NCBI GenBank assembly: GCA_050084515.1
Contig: CM114272.1
Location: forward strand, 56,172,001-56,236,000
Direction of reading: 5' to 3'
Origin: Blasia pusilla
Lineage: Eukaryota > Marchantiophyta > Marchantiopsida > Blasiales
Length of the DNA stretch: 64,000 nucleotides
A model generated the notes under the pieces. That model was not told the origin of the DNA, made no database searches, and was given only the letters and a program-made list of their open reading frames with translations. Both the position numbers and the translations under genes were made by a program. Shown here piece by piece: positions 23,900 to 34,615 of this stretch (positions are counted from its first letter, which is position 1; the number at the start of each line of letters is the position of its first letter).

Positions 23900-24480
23900 A
23901 CGTGTAATGTACAAAAATTATAAGAATTGATCTTTTCAAGATAATTTAACGAGTTCGATCCCAAAGAGGATCACAATTATCTAAAAAAAAGAGAGTTTAT
24001 ATGGGTATTTATCTTGCAATAGTTATAGTTAAGTGTATGCACTTTGGATTCAATTAGTTATCATTATATTCTTTCTCTCCATTCATTAGTACCAAGATTT
24101 CTTTCCTCGATTCTCTTTAGTGGAATGGAATTTACGCTCAGGCAGATCTTCTCTCAACTCCAAAGAACCTCACAGAGATCTCAATAAGAAGATGGCTTCT
24201 TCTACTTTGAGAACTCAATCCTTCTTGGCAGGCTACTATTTATCAAACAGATTTCTCACAACTCAATGTTGATTATTATTTTGGTGAAATTTGCTCTCCC
24301 AATTCACTCCTCATTTTGTAGACCCTATAAGATGATACATGAATACATGCCGCACATCAAAATAAATGAAATGAGTTATGTACTATTCCATCAAGAATGA
24401 GAAGAATGAGAAAGCTTCATAGTGCATCCATAGTTGCATCCATTGTAGATCATAGATTTAGGTAATAGTTGGAATTTAGA
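23900..24480. other. Non-coding insertion between RNase H and integrase, possible solo LTR
   Basis: This AT-rich stretch replaces the expected integrase N-terminal zinc-binding region. It has no coding similarity and starts TGTAATGTAC. It could be a solo LTR of another family, but no target duplication was found. Confidence 0.3.
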
Positions 24481-24509
24481 TTCTGCAAGACCTTTATCTT
24501 TGATAGAGC

Positions 24510-25110
24510 CCCATAGTCATTATATGTTGGTGATGGTCGAGCACTTCTCAAAGCGAATAGAGTTGGTTGCGTTGCTTGACAAAACGAGTGAGGAATTAGC
24601 GTATGCCTTCCTAGATCGAGTATAGAGTTTTACAAGGAGTTTTAGGTCTTGTGTGATCAGGCGCTGATCGACCACTACATCACTTAGCGAGATGATCCTA
24701 AGGCGGATGGACTAGTGGAGAGGATTATGCAAATGATGAAGAAAGGATTGCGCAAGTATGGCTTGCAGAGAGGTCATCTAGGAGATTGGGGACTCTAGTT
24801 GCCGCGGTTGGCGATGGGATACAAATTCAACAAGTAGGCATACTTAGCGTGTTTCTCATCGTACTTACTACTAGCTACATGGACGAGAGCTAGATTTACC
24901 TATTGCCATTTGTCGAGATGTTGGTGAGGTGTTGAACCTTGATGACCTTGATGTATGGATGCAAGCATGTTCTTAGAGGGTTGAATTGTTTCAAAGAGTG
25001 GTGCCCATGGCGCTTGAGAACGTGGCGATTGCACAACATTGGGATACGTTGAGATATGCGACTACTTGAGGAGGTGGTTATCAACCTACTATCTGGAGGT
25101 TTTATCATGG
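24510..25110 (+). pseudogene. Integrase core of the older gypsy element
   Basis: Plus-strand pieces read VMVEHFSKRIELVALLDKT, EELAYAFLDRV, then after a short deletion EFYKEF, DQALIDHYIT, DDPKADGLVERIMQMMKKGL and KYGLQRGHLGDW. This is the retroviral-type integrase core. The first catalytic Asp is Glu here, the segment around the second Asp is deleted, and the third (Glu in ADGLVER) is kept. The enzyme would insert the cDNA into the genome. Confidence 0.75.
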
Positions 25111-25450
25111 AGACTATATCTACTTGGAGCTCACGATACCCATGACGGTGGATGTGACTACTGGACGCACTATCTTGAGAGTGCGTGAGGTTTTGTCATA
25201 TGATGTTCTCTTATTTGAGGGATGCGATGGTATGGTTTGGAAGGGTCATATGCGTAACTATGCGCCATGTCAACTTTCTAACATTGACAGTACAATTGAT
25301 CCAAGCTTAATTATAGTTTTTGCAGCCTTGCAATATATGTTGTGTGGTTCTGCCCGTGGTGCAGTCATGATGCTAGTCTGTGATGGATATTCAAGAAGAT
25401 GGTATATGGCATGTTTGACGCCACTCCTCACTAGGGTTCCTTAGGGGATG
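25110..25450 (+). pseudogene. Integrase C-terminal segment with decayed PHD finger
   Basis: One open frame covers ELTIPMTVDVTTGRTILRVR, VLLFEGCDGMVWKGHMRNYA, PCQLSNIDSTIDPSL and then a zinc-finger-like end. The end matches a PHD finger in layout: MLCGS, a loop with MMLVCDGYSRRWYMACLTPLL, and a Pro at VP. Compared with the PHD pattern C-x2-C...C-D-x-C...W-H-x2-C-L-x-P-P-L, the second and fourth Cys and the His are replaced by Ser, Tyr and Tyr. PHD fingers commonly bind histone H3 tails; on an integrase such a module could steer insertion. Confidence 0.65.
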
Positions 25451-25657
25451 ATGGATGTGTCCCACATGTACGTAGAGTAGTTAATTCTAGATTCTGACTT
25501 ATGTTAGTGATATGGATCACAAGAAGGCGACTAACGATGGAACCATATGAGCACTCGGTCTTTTTTCTCTTAGCGTCTGAGAGATATGTATCATGGTAGG
25601 TAGAAATAGATGGTCCTCTAGAATAAGAGGGATCTAACTTCTAGCTAGGGGAGCAAT

Positions 25658-26413
25658 TGGAGATATTTTGGTACTTCTCATCTTGTTGTTTAGATGCCAT
25701 GATTAACCATGGGATTGTGCGTGTTCATGTGTGTGATTAATGACAATAATGTATATTGTGTAGCGATGTATATGCGCATGATAATTGTCACGTCTTTTGG
25801 AATAGATTGACAAGATCTAGTAAACTGCCTTTAGAGATATTCGAGAAGAGCCTCCAGAGGTTGAGAATGACATGTTGAGGCCACAGGTAACCTACGAGAG
25901 CAAGTTTTCCCTTAGTTTCGACTTATTTGGAGCCATAAAGAGAAACTTAGTATTTTTGGTAAGTTTCTATTTAGAGTATAGTTGACTTTATACTTTGAGA
26001 AGTGGCCCTTGACCCGCTGTAGGAGGTCAAGGGCCAAAGAAATGACTTGCAAGCATAGGTTATTGAGGAGAGAGCTTGGAAGAGGGAAGGGGGTATACCT
26101 CAAAGATAGAGAGAGCTTGAGAGCTCATTCTCTCTTTGTTGAACCTCTTAGCATGAGACGGAGGAGCGATGATACTCCTTTCCTTCTAGGTGTAACCCAA
26201 GCCTCTCATTAGGAGAGTGGGTTTGGTTTGACATGAGAGAGAGTGCACACCATGGAGAGCTTGGTGTGAGATGTTGAGAGAGATTTGATCAATTTATTGG
26301 AGATATTTTGAGATTTCTCATCTCATTGTTTGAATACCATGAGTTAGCATGGGATCTTGAGTGTTTATGTGTGTGTTTGGTGATAGCAATGTATACGCGC
26401 ATAATAATTTTCC
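25658..26413 (+). repeat. LTR/TRIM-like repeat, copy 1
   Basis: A ~500-bp core is flanked by direct repeats of about 115-130 bp (25658-25790 and 26298-26413). Both repeats start TTGGAGATATTTTG and contain CATGGGAT and a GTGTAGCGATGTATATGCGC-like or related end. A GGGGAGCAA purine tract precedes the first. It follows the PHD-coding end of the gypsy element by about 200 bp, as a 3' LTR would. Copy 2 is at 55831-56543 and an inverted core at 28493-28916. Confidence 0.65.
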
Positions 26414-26559
26414 ACCAAAAATCCATAAATAAGCCATAATGCCATGGTGTCGGCATTTGCTGTTTTTGTAGATAATTAGGGAGAGGTCTTCCATCTGGTG
26501 ACTATAGTAGATAGGATATTTTTTCCTGCAGGGCTTTTTTTTTATTCATGAGCGTAACC

Positions 26560-26830
26560 CCTAGTGTTGATGAAGGCGGTATTAATAGGATTGGGTTTGA
26601 TGAGGGCCGTTGGGGAGCCTTGCCCATATAGGATACAAACATCCTTGGATGGAGCGAGTACAACGCAATTTATCATTCTATATGAGGTTATAGTGAGGAT
26701 TTTTCCGCGACATCCATCAAATAAGTCCATGATGCAAGTCAAAGCAATAGTGACAAATGTTCAGTCTTATGACGTCATAGTTGGAGGTGCAATGTTATAC
26801 CCGATGGGATTTTCTCTAGATTATTAAAAG
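26560..26830 (+). pseudogene. Gypsy pol fragment
   Basis: A single frame contains VLIGLGLMRAVGEPCPYRIQ and QSYDVIVGGAMLYPMGFSLD, similar to the segment around the protease of the same group of plant gypsy elements. It is an isolated relic between LTR fragments. Confidence 0.45.
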
Positions 26831-26914
26831 GATTCAATGTCCTACTTACCATAATAGTATTTAGATGATGGATGACTTAGATTACTACCCATAGTATATA
26901 TAATAGAATTACTA

Positions 26915-27300
26915 TTTATACTCTTCATTCTCTCACGATAGGAACCACGAATGATATTGTTGAGGAGATCACTTCTTCAAAACAGCTAACCCTGAAATTG
27001 CTAACTATAAAGTCTCTATAAACTACTTTACACTTATAAGCAAGAAAAATGGCACAACTAGTGTTAAACCCTACTCAAGGAGGCCTATAACATCCATGGA
27101 TTTCTATTTAAAGACATAAAAAGTAAAATCCCATGTCCTTCCATTCGTGATCATAGGAAGAATCACTGGAGTTGGATATTGCATGACTTAGTTCATTAAT
27201 GCCTCCCCAAAGTGGTAAATTAGATAACCAGTAAACCAATGCTTATCTACGAAGAGAATCTTGACGTGGTATGGATTAAGGAAAGGAAAATCAGATACGA
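26915..27300 (-). repeat. Diverged LTR fragment related to the nested element
   Basis: Colinear with about 17168-17540 of the nested element's LTR, with many substitutions: shared words include CATTCTCTCACGATAGGAA, AAAGTCTCTAT, GTGTTAAACCCTACTCAAG and CGTGATC. Far older than the nested insertion. Confidence 0.8.
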
Positions 27301-27444
27301 CTCAAAAATATCTCTCAAGGTAGGTGAAATGCGCATAAGAAATATCCCATCCCTCACCCATTTTTGGACGTCTCGATTCAACATCGTATACCATGCTTGG
27401 ATAGCTTGGGATTCCTTCATCCCCTAAGTGACACTAATCAAATA

Positions 27445-28490
27445 TTTGTGTGCCTATGGAAGTCATAGATGCTCTACAACTTCTTAGTCCGTACCCCCAG
27501 GAGTTCGTTCGTAACTCCGCAAACAACTCAATCACGGGATTGATCCTCGGATCCGACTAGACGATGCAACTATCCTAGTCTGACTTACTTCTAATAACAT
27601 ATCATTGGTAAAAGAGGAAGTAGGCTCTCCTAGCTCCTTCTCCTCGTCTAGAATAAGCTCATTCCATAATACATAGTGTGCGTCATAGTAGAGTCTCTAC
27701 GCCTCAATCTCATGGGCATATCGCTAGGAGAACTCATAGTAATCGTTCATCGAGGCCCTTCCTAGATGTTGGATTAGACCAATCCATATTGTGAACGTTT
27801 TGAATTCTTTGGAGTTCCTAACTGGCTCAAAAATATACCAAGTCCTAGACTCCACAATGAAGTTGTACTACTCTATTGTGCCAATAGCACCCTAGGGTAG
27901 AAAACCTACACGATTCTCTATCCTGGTCTTCCATCTCGTACGCCCAACTGGTAGGACCGCTCAATGTGTGCGGTAAATCACTAACAAAATCCTCTACGTC
28001 CTTCCCCTTATTTGAAGATATCACAGAAAGAAGTCGAGGTGGTCCATCATGTAGAGATCCTCAAAATCTAGCGCGATCCCACGTAAAACCTCTAGATCTA
28101 CTCTCAACTCCAACATCAAAGGCCTCTTAAAGTCCAGAAAGAACGTCGTGATGACTCATGTATCCCTCTAACATGATCACTCTCAATTTCATTGGTAATC
28201 CCTAAATCACTCAACCAACATGCAACACTCAACCTACACTCCCTCACACTAATACGTATAGTGTGCGGCAACAAGCAGCCATTAGTGGCATAATACAACA
28301 ATTAGCGACGCGTTGTGGCTACGGGCGTCATAGTAAGATAGCCGATCATCATCAAGTGACTACCAATCTCAAGACATATATAGCAACGCGGAATGAAAAT
28401 TGTGACCTCATCAATCCAAAAAGATCACCCGTCGTCATCCTAAAGAGTTCTTACAATCTATAAGGGACTCACGTAAATCTCTCCATCTCT
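27445..28490 (-). pseudogene. Probable gag remnant of a minus-strand gypsy element
   Basis: Minus-strand translation, with many frame breaks, gives gag-like patches such as LFLSVISSNKGKDVEDF and SDLPHTLSGPTSWAYE near 28060-27940. It is bounded on its 5' side by the inverted LTR-like copy (28493-28916), the arrangement expected for LTR then gag. The identity is tentative. Confidence 0.35.
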
Positions 28491-28492
28491 CA

Positions 28493-28916
28493 TGTCAAAG
28501 AAAACCCATTCTTCTAATGATAGGCTTAGGTTACATATACAAGACAAGGAAGACTATGGCTCCGCCGCCTCATGCTAAGAGGTTCAACAAAGAGAGAATG
28601 AGCTCTCAAGCTTTCTCTCTTGAGTTATAACCCCTTTCCTCTCCCAAGCTCTCTCCATGATAATCTTGACTCTTAACCTGCTCTAGTGGGTCAAGGCAAA
28701 TTCCCAAAGTAGAAAGTCAACTGTACTCAATATGGAAACTTATGCAAAATAGTAAGTTTCTCTATATGGCTCTAAATGAGCCGAAACGAAGGGAAAACCT
28801 GCTCTCTCTACTTACTTGTAGCCTCAAAAAGTCATCCTTGACCTCATGAGGTTGCTCTCTACAACCTGCAAAGGCTTCCTACTAGATTTTTTCAATCTAT
28901 CCTAAAATATGTGAGA
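28493..28916 (-). repeat. LTR/TRIM-like repeat core, inverted copy
   Basis: Reverse complement of the cores at about 25787-26235 and 55942-56347: it shares TAACCCAAGCCTCTCAT-type, GGCTCAATTTGGAGCCAT-type and ACCTGCTC-type words read on the minus strand. It starts TGTCAAAG and lacks the flanking direct repeats of the other copies. Confidence 0.65.
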
Positions 28917-29199
28917 AAGTCTTTCGAGACTTGGGATTGACTTTTTGGATTTTTGAGACACCTAAAATGATGTTTGCATACCTAGTGGTCCCAAATTTCC
29001 AATGGACCTCACATAATCCCCTAACAAAGAAATACTTAAATGAGTCGCATGTTGGAATCCAAGAGTGACCTCCAAGATCCACGTTATTGGACTAGCTTTG
29101 CTTGGGCCTCGCATCACAATGCTAACCTCTTGAGTCCTGATCCATTATGTGCCCTTTATTAATCTGGCGGTGCTCCAAAGTAGGATCTGCATTCTAAGC
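28917..29199. other. Spacer between retroelement fragments
   Basis: No recognisable gene or repeat. Confidence 0.4.
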
Positions 29200-29720
29200 G
29201 CTCTTGAAGATCCTTCCCCTTACTAGTATTTTTGGGGTTCTCCGCCCTCCCCACATCTTTGAGAAAAGATTATCGGACTGCTCTTTTTGGCCCTCAACCA
29301 AACTCCCAACTCAATTATTTTTGGGTAGATTCTCAACTTGTACTCATTCATTTCCCAAGATCTTTGATGAAATGGAACTATATTTGCAAAAGCTTTCCAA
29401 CGCCACCTTATTTGTCCCAAATGCATCTTTTGACTCAAAGTTATGGTCCAAATTTCCAAACGCTAGTTAGGTTCTAAATCTGGTTCTCACCTCTTTGGCA
29501 ACCACTCTTCCTAGACTCGACTCCTCTCAAATCTTGGTTCACATCAAGTTCAGATTTCCTAGACCTTACTATAATTGCATGAAACGCTCAACCTTTTTCA
29601 TGTCTCATATCTTGTGTCTCCTTCAAAAAACCTCTCCAACTCGCAACCATCCTAACGTGAGCCTACTAGAGTTTTGATGTTGTTCTTGCCGCTTGTTTGG
29701 TTATGATGGTCACAACATTT
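29200..29720. repeat. Dispersed repeat, copy 2 (LTR-like)
   Basis: Colinear with 13960-14510 in the same orientation (see that entry for shared words). The two copies differ by many substitutions and small indels, so they descend from an old family. Confidence 0.6.
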
Positions 29721-30117
29721 TCTTAGTCAAATTCTTTCGTGCTAGCCATAGTTTGATAGCTTCAAGCTTGTTATGAGTAGTTCATTTTCCTTCTTTGATT
29801 ACGTGTGTCCATGAATTCTACTTATTGGACTATGAAGAAATACTTGTAAGGTTTAGAGAACCACTTGTTCTTCCTTAAACATCCCAAGAATACTTTGAGA
29901 AGAGATTCATATTCCCATTGGGTCAACAAATACAAGAGAATGTCATGGAAGAACATCATTACTCCCCTATTGATCATAACTTATAAGACATAATTCATTA
30001 GGGTCATGAAAATAACTGGCATATCATTTTGACCGAATAACATCACTAGGAACTCTTAGGATTCAAAATTTTTCTTAGAACTATCTTATGTTCATCCCCT
30101 TGTGCGATTCAGATTTT
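29721..30117. other. Decayed retroelement sequence
   Basis: Lies between the LTR-like repeat and a minus-strand RT fragment. No clear coding frame survives; it may be the downstream part of the same pol. Confidence 0.35.
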
Positions 30118-30592
30118 TTAATAATTTTGCCAAGGGTCAATCTTGGTAAAATACTTGGATCCCACCACCTTATTGAACAAGTGATGTACCAAAAATAATA
30201 GATACTTCTTCTTGATGTTCTTTTTATTCAAAGGCTTGTAATCCATACAAAACCCCATAAACCCATCCTTTTTGGAGTTGGAAGAGAAAAGGGCTCCAAA
30301 CGCCAACTTACTTTGATGGATGAAACTATTTTCCTCCCATGCTTTAATATGCTCATACAAGAGTTTCCTTTCTTGGGGAGTCTTCTTATGAGGAGTTCCT
30401 ATGATTGGGACCATTCGTGGTGGGCTTAATTTCAATCTTATTATCAACAATTTTCCTAGGTGTCAATATTTTTGGAAGTTCCCCAATTAAGACATCCCCA
30501 TAACCTTCCCCGATTTTCCGCACAGTAAGGATGAAATTTCCTATTAATGTAGAGAAGACGGGCCATGAAATATTATTCAAATAGAACCACAT
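30118..30592 (-). pseudogene. Gypsy reverse transcriptase N-terminal fragment
   Basis: The minus-strand frame 30450-30118 reads MCD-like CMDYKPLNKKNIKKKYLL, SKLAFGALFSSNSKKDGF and FTKIDPW, matching the start of Ty3/gypsy RT (...FGAPVLFVKKKDG..CVDYRALNKxTIKNRYPLP..FSKIDL). The end of the preceding domain lies in an overlapping frame up to 30592. It is truncated before the catalytic Asp-Asp box. Confidence 0.7.
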
Positions 30593-30814
30593 AAATACTC
30601 ATAAAATTTTCTATAATGCAATGGGAATTGAAAAAAATAGAAATATAAAAATCAATCTTCAATTTCCCCAAGTCCCCACACATTCTCACAAATGTTCATT
30701 AATTATAAAAATTTTTTAAGGCAATCATTGTTAAATTTAGATCTTTATGGGAGAATATTATTATCACTCCTTCATTTTGCAAACTCCTTTTAAATTGCTC
30801 TTAACACTTTCAAT

Positions 30815-33800
30815 AGGGACGTATAGAATTTTGCTTGTAACTATTTCCATGGTGATCCAATCTTTTCAATCTAAGGCCCAATGTGTTCATCTTCTCAAGC
30901 TTGAACTTTGGGTTCTTCTTTTTTTCACTTAAGATTGAGTTTTCCAAAGTTCTTGGGATCTTTGGACCTCCTTCTCTCCTAAATGTGCTCATAGATTCCT
31001 ACACGCAATTTCAAACATAGCGCTCTCCTTATAGAGTGATACCGGGTTACCATTGGTTTAAGGGATTCCTCTTGCTTTTCTGGATCTTATGATACGGGCT
31101 AGGCCCAACATTACAAACTCATTCCCTCATAGCGGTCATTGGTGGGTGACTCACTTACTCCTCACATCCTCTTTTTTGGTGTTTCCAATTTCTTTCATAA
31201 CTTTCTTCTGGAATGTCGGTTTTGGACGTGTTTGGCTTGTTTCGATCGTCTTGACGAGCTCGTTCTTTTGATATCAAGTAGGTTTTCTAGTTTTTCTTCC
31301 TTCTCTGTAGGCGCCTATTTTTGTGTGCGAGTTTGTTTTAGGTCAATTCCTCCCAAAAGTCTTCCTTGATCTTCCAACTCCTTACCTTACTGTTTCGCCC
31401 CTACATACGTTTGCCATCTCCTTAAGGACATTAGAAATTCATATTCTTGAGCCACCTCTTCCGATACCATATAGATCACTTTTCCTTTTCAATTTCTTTT
31501 TATATTTTTCTTATAGTAACTTTCAATCATAAATTTGGTATTGCCTAATCTTCATCTCTCCATCTAAATTTCTTTTGGACGGATTCCACTACTTTTGGTT
31601 TTCTCGTTCTCCTCATGCTTTCTCCAAACCACGTTTCATATGTCTTTTTGTGTCTTTGATGACTTGACTACCTTTACTTCTATGTCATCAGAGATGGAGT
31701 TGGATTCTCCATCTACTCGCTTATCTGGTTTTACACGCCCTCCTACAGCCGTAACCTCTCCCCTTGGTTCATCTCCTCATCGTAGATCTCGCCATTTTCC
31801 TCCAGATGCTAATACACCCATTACACTTGCTACATTTCTTCCGGATTCTCCTCTTCTTCCTTCTTTTCCTTGTCTTCTTGAGCCTAATCTTGATCCATTA
31901 TTACCAAATCCTTCTACTTTGCCATCCCATATCTCATCTATGCCCTTGCTTCCAACTCCCATCTATTCTACCCGAATATCCCCTCTTCCTCCTCCTCCTT
32001 CCCCAACCTACTTACCCCCTCATCGTCGGCCATCACCACCTCTTGCAGCTCGTACCTCATGTCCTTGTAACCCTTCTACTTCTCCATTTGTACCAAAGGT
32101 TCGTTGCATACCTTGTGGTAAGGAGTTTTCTCCTAATGGGATCAAAAGACATCAGCGGTATTGTCGATCCATGCATGGGCCTTCAATCCCTAACCCGATA
32201 CCACCTCCTACTCCACTCCCCACAACAACAGCTTGGACTTGGTTAAGCCAAATTGATCTCCTTCGCTCTTTCCATTCAGGTCTTCCTCGTCCTAGACTCT
32301 ACACTCGCCTTCCTATTGCTCTTCTCCCCATCACCCAACAATCTTTGCTTTTTCCATTAGAAAGGTTAGCGCGTGATCCCATAGATATAAATTCTTGGTA
32401 TCTTCTATTACTCTTCCCACAATCGGTTTTAGTCCTCCCTCTAAGGGGTGATGCAACGGGTCATCGTGAAACCTCCACACGTATTCAACGCTTTATGTCT
32501 GGGGATTGGGAGAATCTTCAGAATGAGCATGTACTTCGAGCAGAGGCCTTAGCTGCGGCTTATCCCACTCAACATGCCAATCACGGGAGGCCTTCAATAC
32601 AAGAACGCCTTCCACGAAGTCTACTTTTGGGGAAGGTTGGTGAGTTTTCACGTGCAGCTCGAGCATTGGGTCCTCTTTCTCCAGCGGTTCCAAGTGCGGA
32701 AACAGTGGCTCTCTTAGAAGCTCTTCATCCTCCTTCAAGTGGCGATGCTCCATCTTTTGTGGAAGACTATACAACGGATCTTGACTTGGAGGTTTTCACA
32801 AGGGCTTTTCTGCATACTCCTCGCTTATCAGCAAACGGGCTATCAGGGATGGTTTTTGAGCATCTCCGCGATTGCTTTATCCCAACAGATTCAGCAAGTG
32901 GCTTTGTCTCTCTATATAAGGTGTGTGCAAATATGGCGGTATGTCGTCTCCCATTCTCTATCTCTAGGCTCTTAGGGGCTTGTCGCCTGTTGGATATGGA
33001 TAAGCCTCCTTAAGGTGTGCACCCTTTGGCTATTGGAGAGGTTTTATACCGCTTGGTTAGTCGATCCCTATGCTTGCAATTTCGTCCTCACTTTAGTGCC
33101 CACTTATTTCCTCATCAATTTGGAGTGGAAACTCCTGGAGGGTGTGAGGTTGTGGTGCATGGGATTCGCTCCACTCTTGATATTCATCCAAATTGGGTAG
33201 CAATTCAAGTCGATGTGGCTAACGCATTCAATTCAGTTTCTCGTGCGGCCATCTTTGAGAAGTTACGTTGTGCAGGAGGACAACTTGCGAGCCTCATTCC
33301 ATTTGTTCGCTCCTTCTATTCCTATGAGGATGGTGTCTTTTCTTCACGACAAGCTATCTTGCCTATTTCTTTTGGAGGGGTGGGATTGTCCTCCACAGTT
33401 GCATCTGCTCCCGGAGTTGGGGCGTTGGTAGCATCGATTATGGCTTCAAGGTTTCTCCAAGGAGATCATATCGCCCATGTAGAGGAGGGGGACTTGTTAT
33501 TTTAACAACAACTGAGATCTGCATAAGCTCTTCTTCCTCTTGCTACACAAGAAATTCTACCCCCTTTCAATCAACTGATTACGGAAGGGCTTGATCAACT
33601 TCAAGAGCATATCTCTGAGAATCTGCATCAAATCAACTTTTCTAGCATTCTCTCCGAGGCATCCTCTGACGCTAATCGAGCTTGTCTACGTTCATGTGCG
33701 GGTACCGGAGCGGGGGCGTGGCTTACTGCAAATCCTCTTATTCTTCCATTTCGTCTTCCTCAAAGTATATTCTCGACAACTTTGCCCTTACGTCTTGGAC

Positions 33801-34615
33801 TTCCCCATCCTTCTCTCTTAGGTGTACCGATTTGTGTATGCGGGGATCCCATTGATGCCAAGGGTATCCATATTCTCCGATGTGCACATGGTGGAGAACG
33901 AACGGCCATACATGATGTCATTAGAGAGGCGGTAGCATCGGTGGCTCATACTGCAGGATACACCGTTGGGCAAGACCAACTCCACGTCCTACCTTCAACC
34001 ATACAAGCAACCTCTCGTCGGAGAGTGGATCTTGTTATGTCTCGAGGTGGATTGCGGACACTAGGTGATGTGGTGGTTGCTGATCCAACACGTTCTGACT
34101 TGGTGTGTCGAGCGGCACATACCAAAGGTTTGGCGGCCGAAGCTGCAGCAAGAATCAAGGAGTTAAGTTATTCTGTGAGACATGTGACTGATTATTCCTT
34201 TTGCAGTGGAAGTATTCCGTCATTTACATGTGTCTTTTGATACTTTCCTGAAAACATGTGCTCACCCTCCATCGAGAATCATCATCTTGCCCCTTCCCGT
34301 AGTCCTTCTCTCTCGGTAGTTACTACTTATTTTCGGCAATGCATCTCAGTGGCCTTACAACGTGCACAAGCCTTGGCATTGATACGTCGTGCGGAGGTGG
34401 TGGGGGTTCGCTCGCCTCGTCGTCCATTCACGTCTGACCAACCACTCGTGTTCTTGTCATATTTGTTTCAAGTTATCAATCGTGTAGCTCGTTGAGCTGG
34501 TGTTAGCGTTGGCTTGTTGCCATTTTCTTTTTGCATTCTTGTATGCATTTTTGGACTCCTCTTTTGAGTTGTTATTACCTTTCTTTGTCCTCTTCTGAGT
34601 TTTTTTTATAATAAA
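30815..34615 (+). mobile_element. Non-LTR retrotransposon, copy A (restriction-like-endonuclease type)
   Basis: Homologous from 30815 (AGGGACGT) to a TTTTATAATAAA tail near 34615 with copy B at 52845-58460. It has a ~0.8-kb 5' leader, one long coding region with an N-terminal zinc finger, an internally deleted RT and a C-terminal endonuclease, then a ~120-bp 3' UTR. It has no LTRs and no long poly-A. No target duplication was found. Confidence 0.8.
31640..34495 (+). pseudogene. R2-like polyprotein of copy A: CCHC finger, truncated RT, restriction-like endonuclease
   Basis: One frame runs through most of the element with three stops (33012-33014, 33503-33505, 33521-33523) and one late frameshift near 34195. 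Start candidates are ATG 31640 and ATG 31682. A Pro/Ser-rich N-terminus precedes a zinc finger CIPCGKEFSPNGIKRHQRYC (C-x2-C-x11-H-x3-C) at about 32107-32166. RT begins with VAIQVDVANAFNSVSRAAI (catalytic Asp) near 33200-33255, but the Gly-x-x-Gln and Ala-Asp-Asp part present in copy B is missing. The C-terminus has C-x-C-x9-H-x3-C (CVCGDPIDAKGIHILRC) and RRRVDLVMSRGGL...GDVVVADP, which fits a PD-(D/E)XK restriction-like endonuclease as in R2-group elements. Such enzymes nick the target and prime reverse transcription there. Confidence 0.75.

Larger units (their letters stand above)
14560..25450 (+). mobile_element. Old Ty3/gypsy retrotransposon with DNA methyltransferase and PHD finger, split by a younger element
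   Basis: Plus-strand domains occur in the order cytosine-5 DNA methyltransferase (14560-15630), reverse transcriptase (16030-17049), [insertion 17050-23396], RNase H (23397-23700), non-coding insertion (about 23900-24480), integrase (24510-25110), and integrase C-terminus plus PHD finger (25110-25450). Many stops and frameshifts show it is dead. The two host halves meet in frame if the younger element and one copy of CCGT are removed. An LTR-like repeat (25658-26413) follows and may be its 3' LTR; no matching 5' LTR is recognised upstream. Confidence 0.8.
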
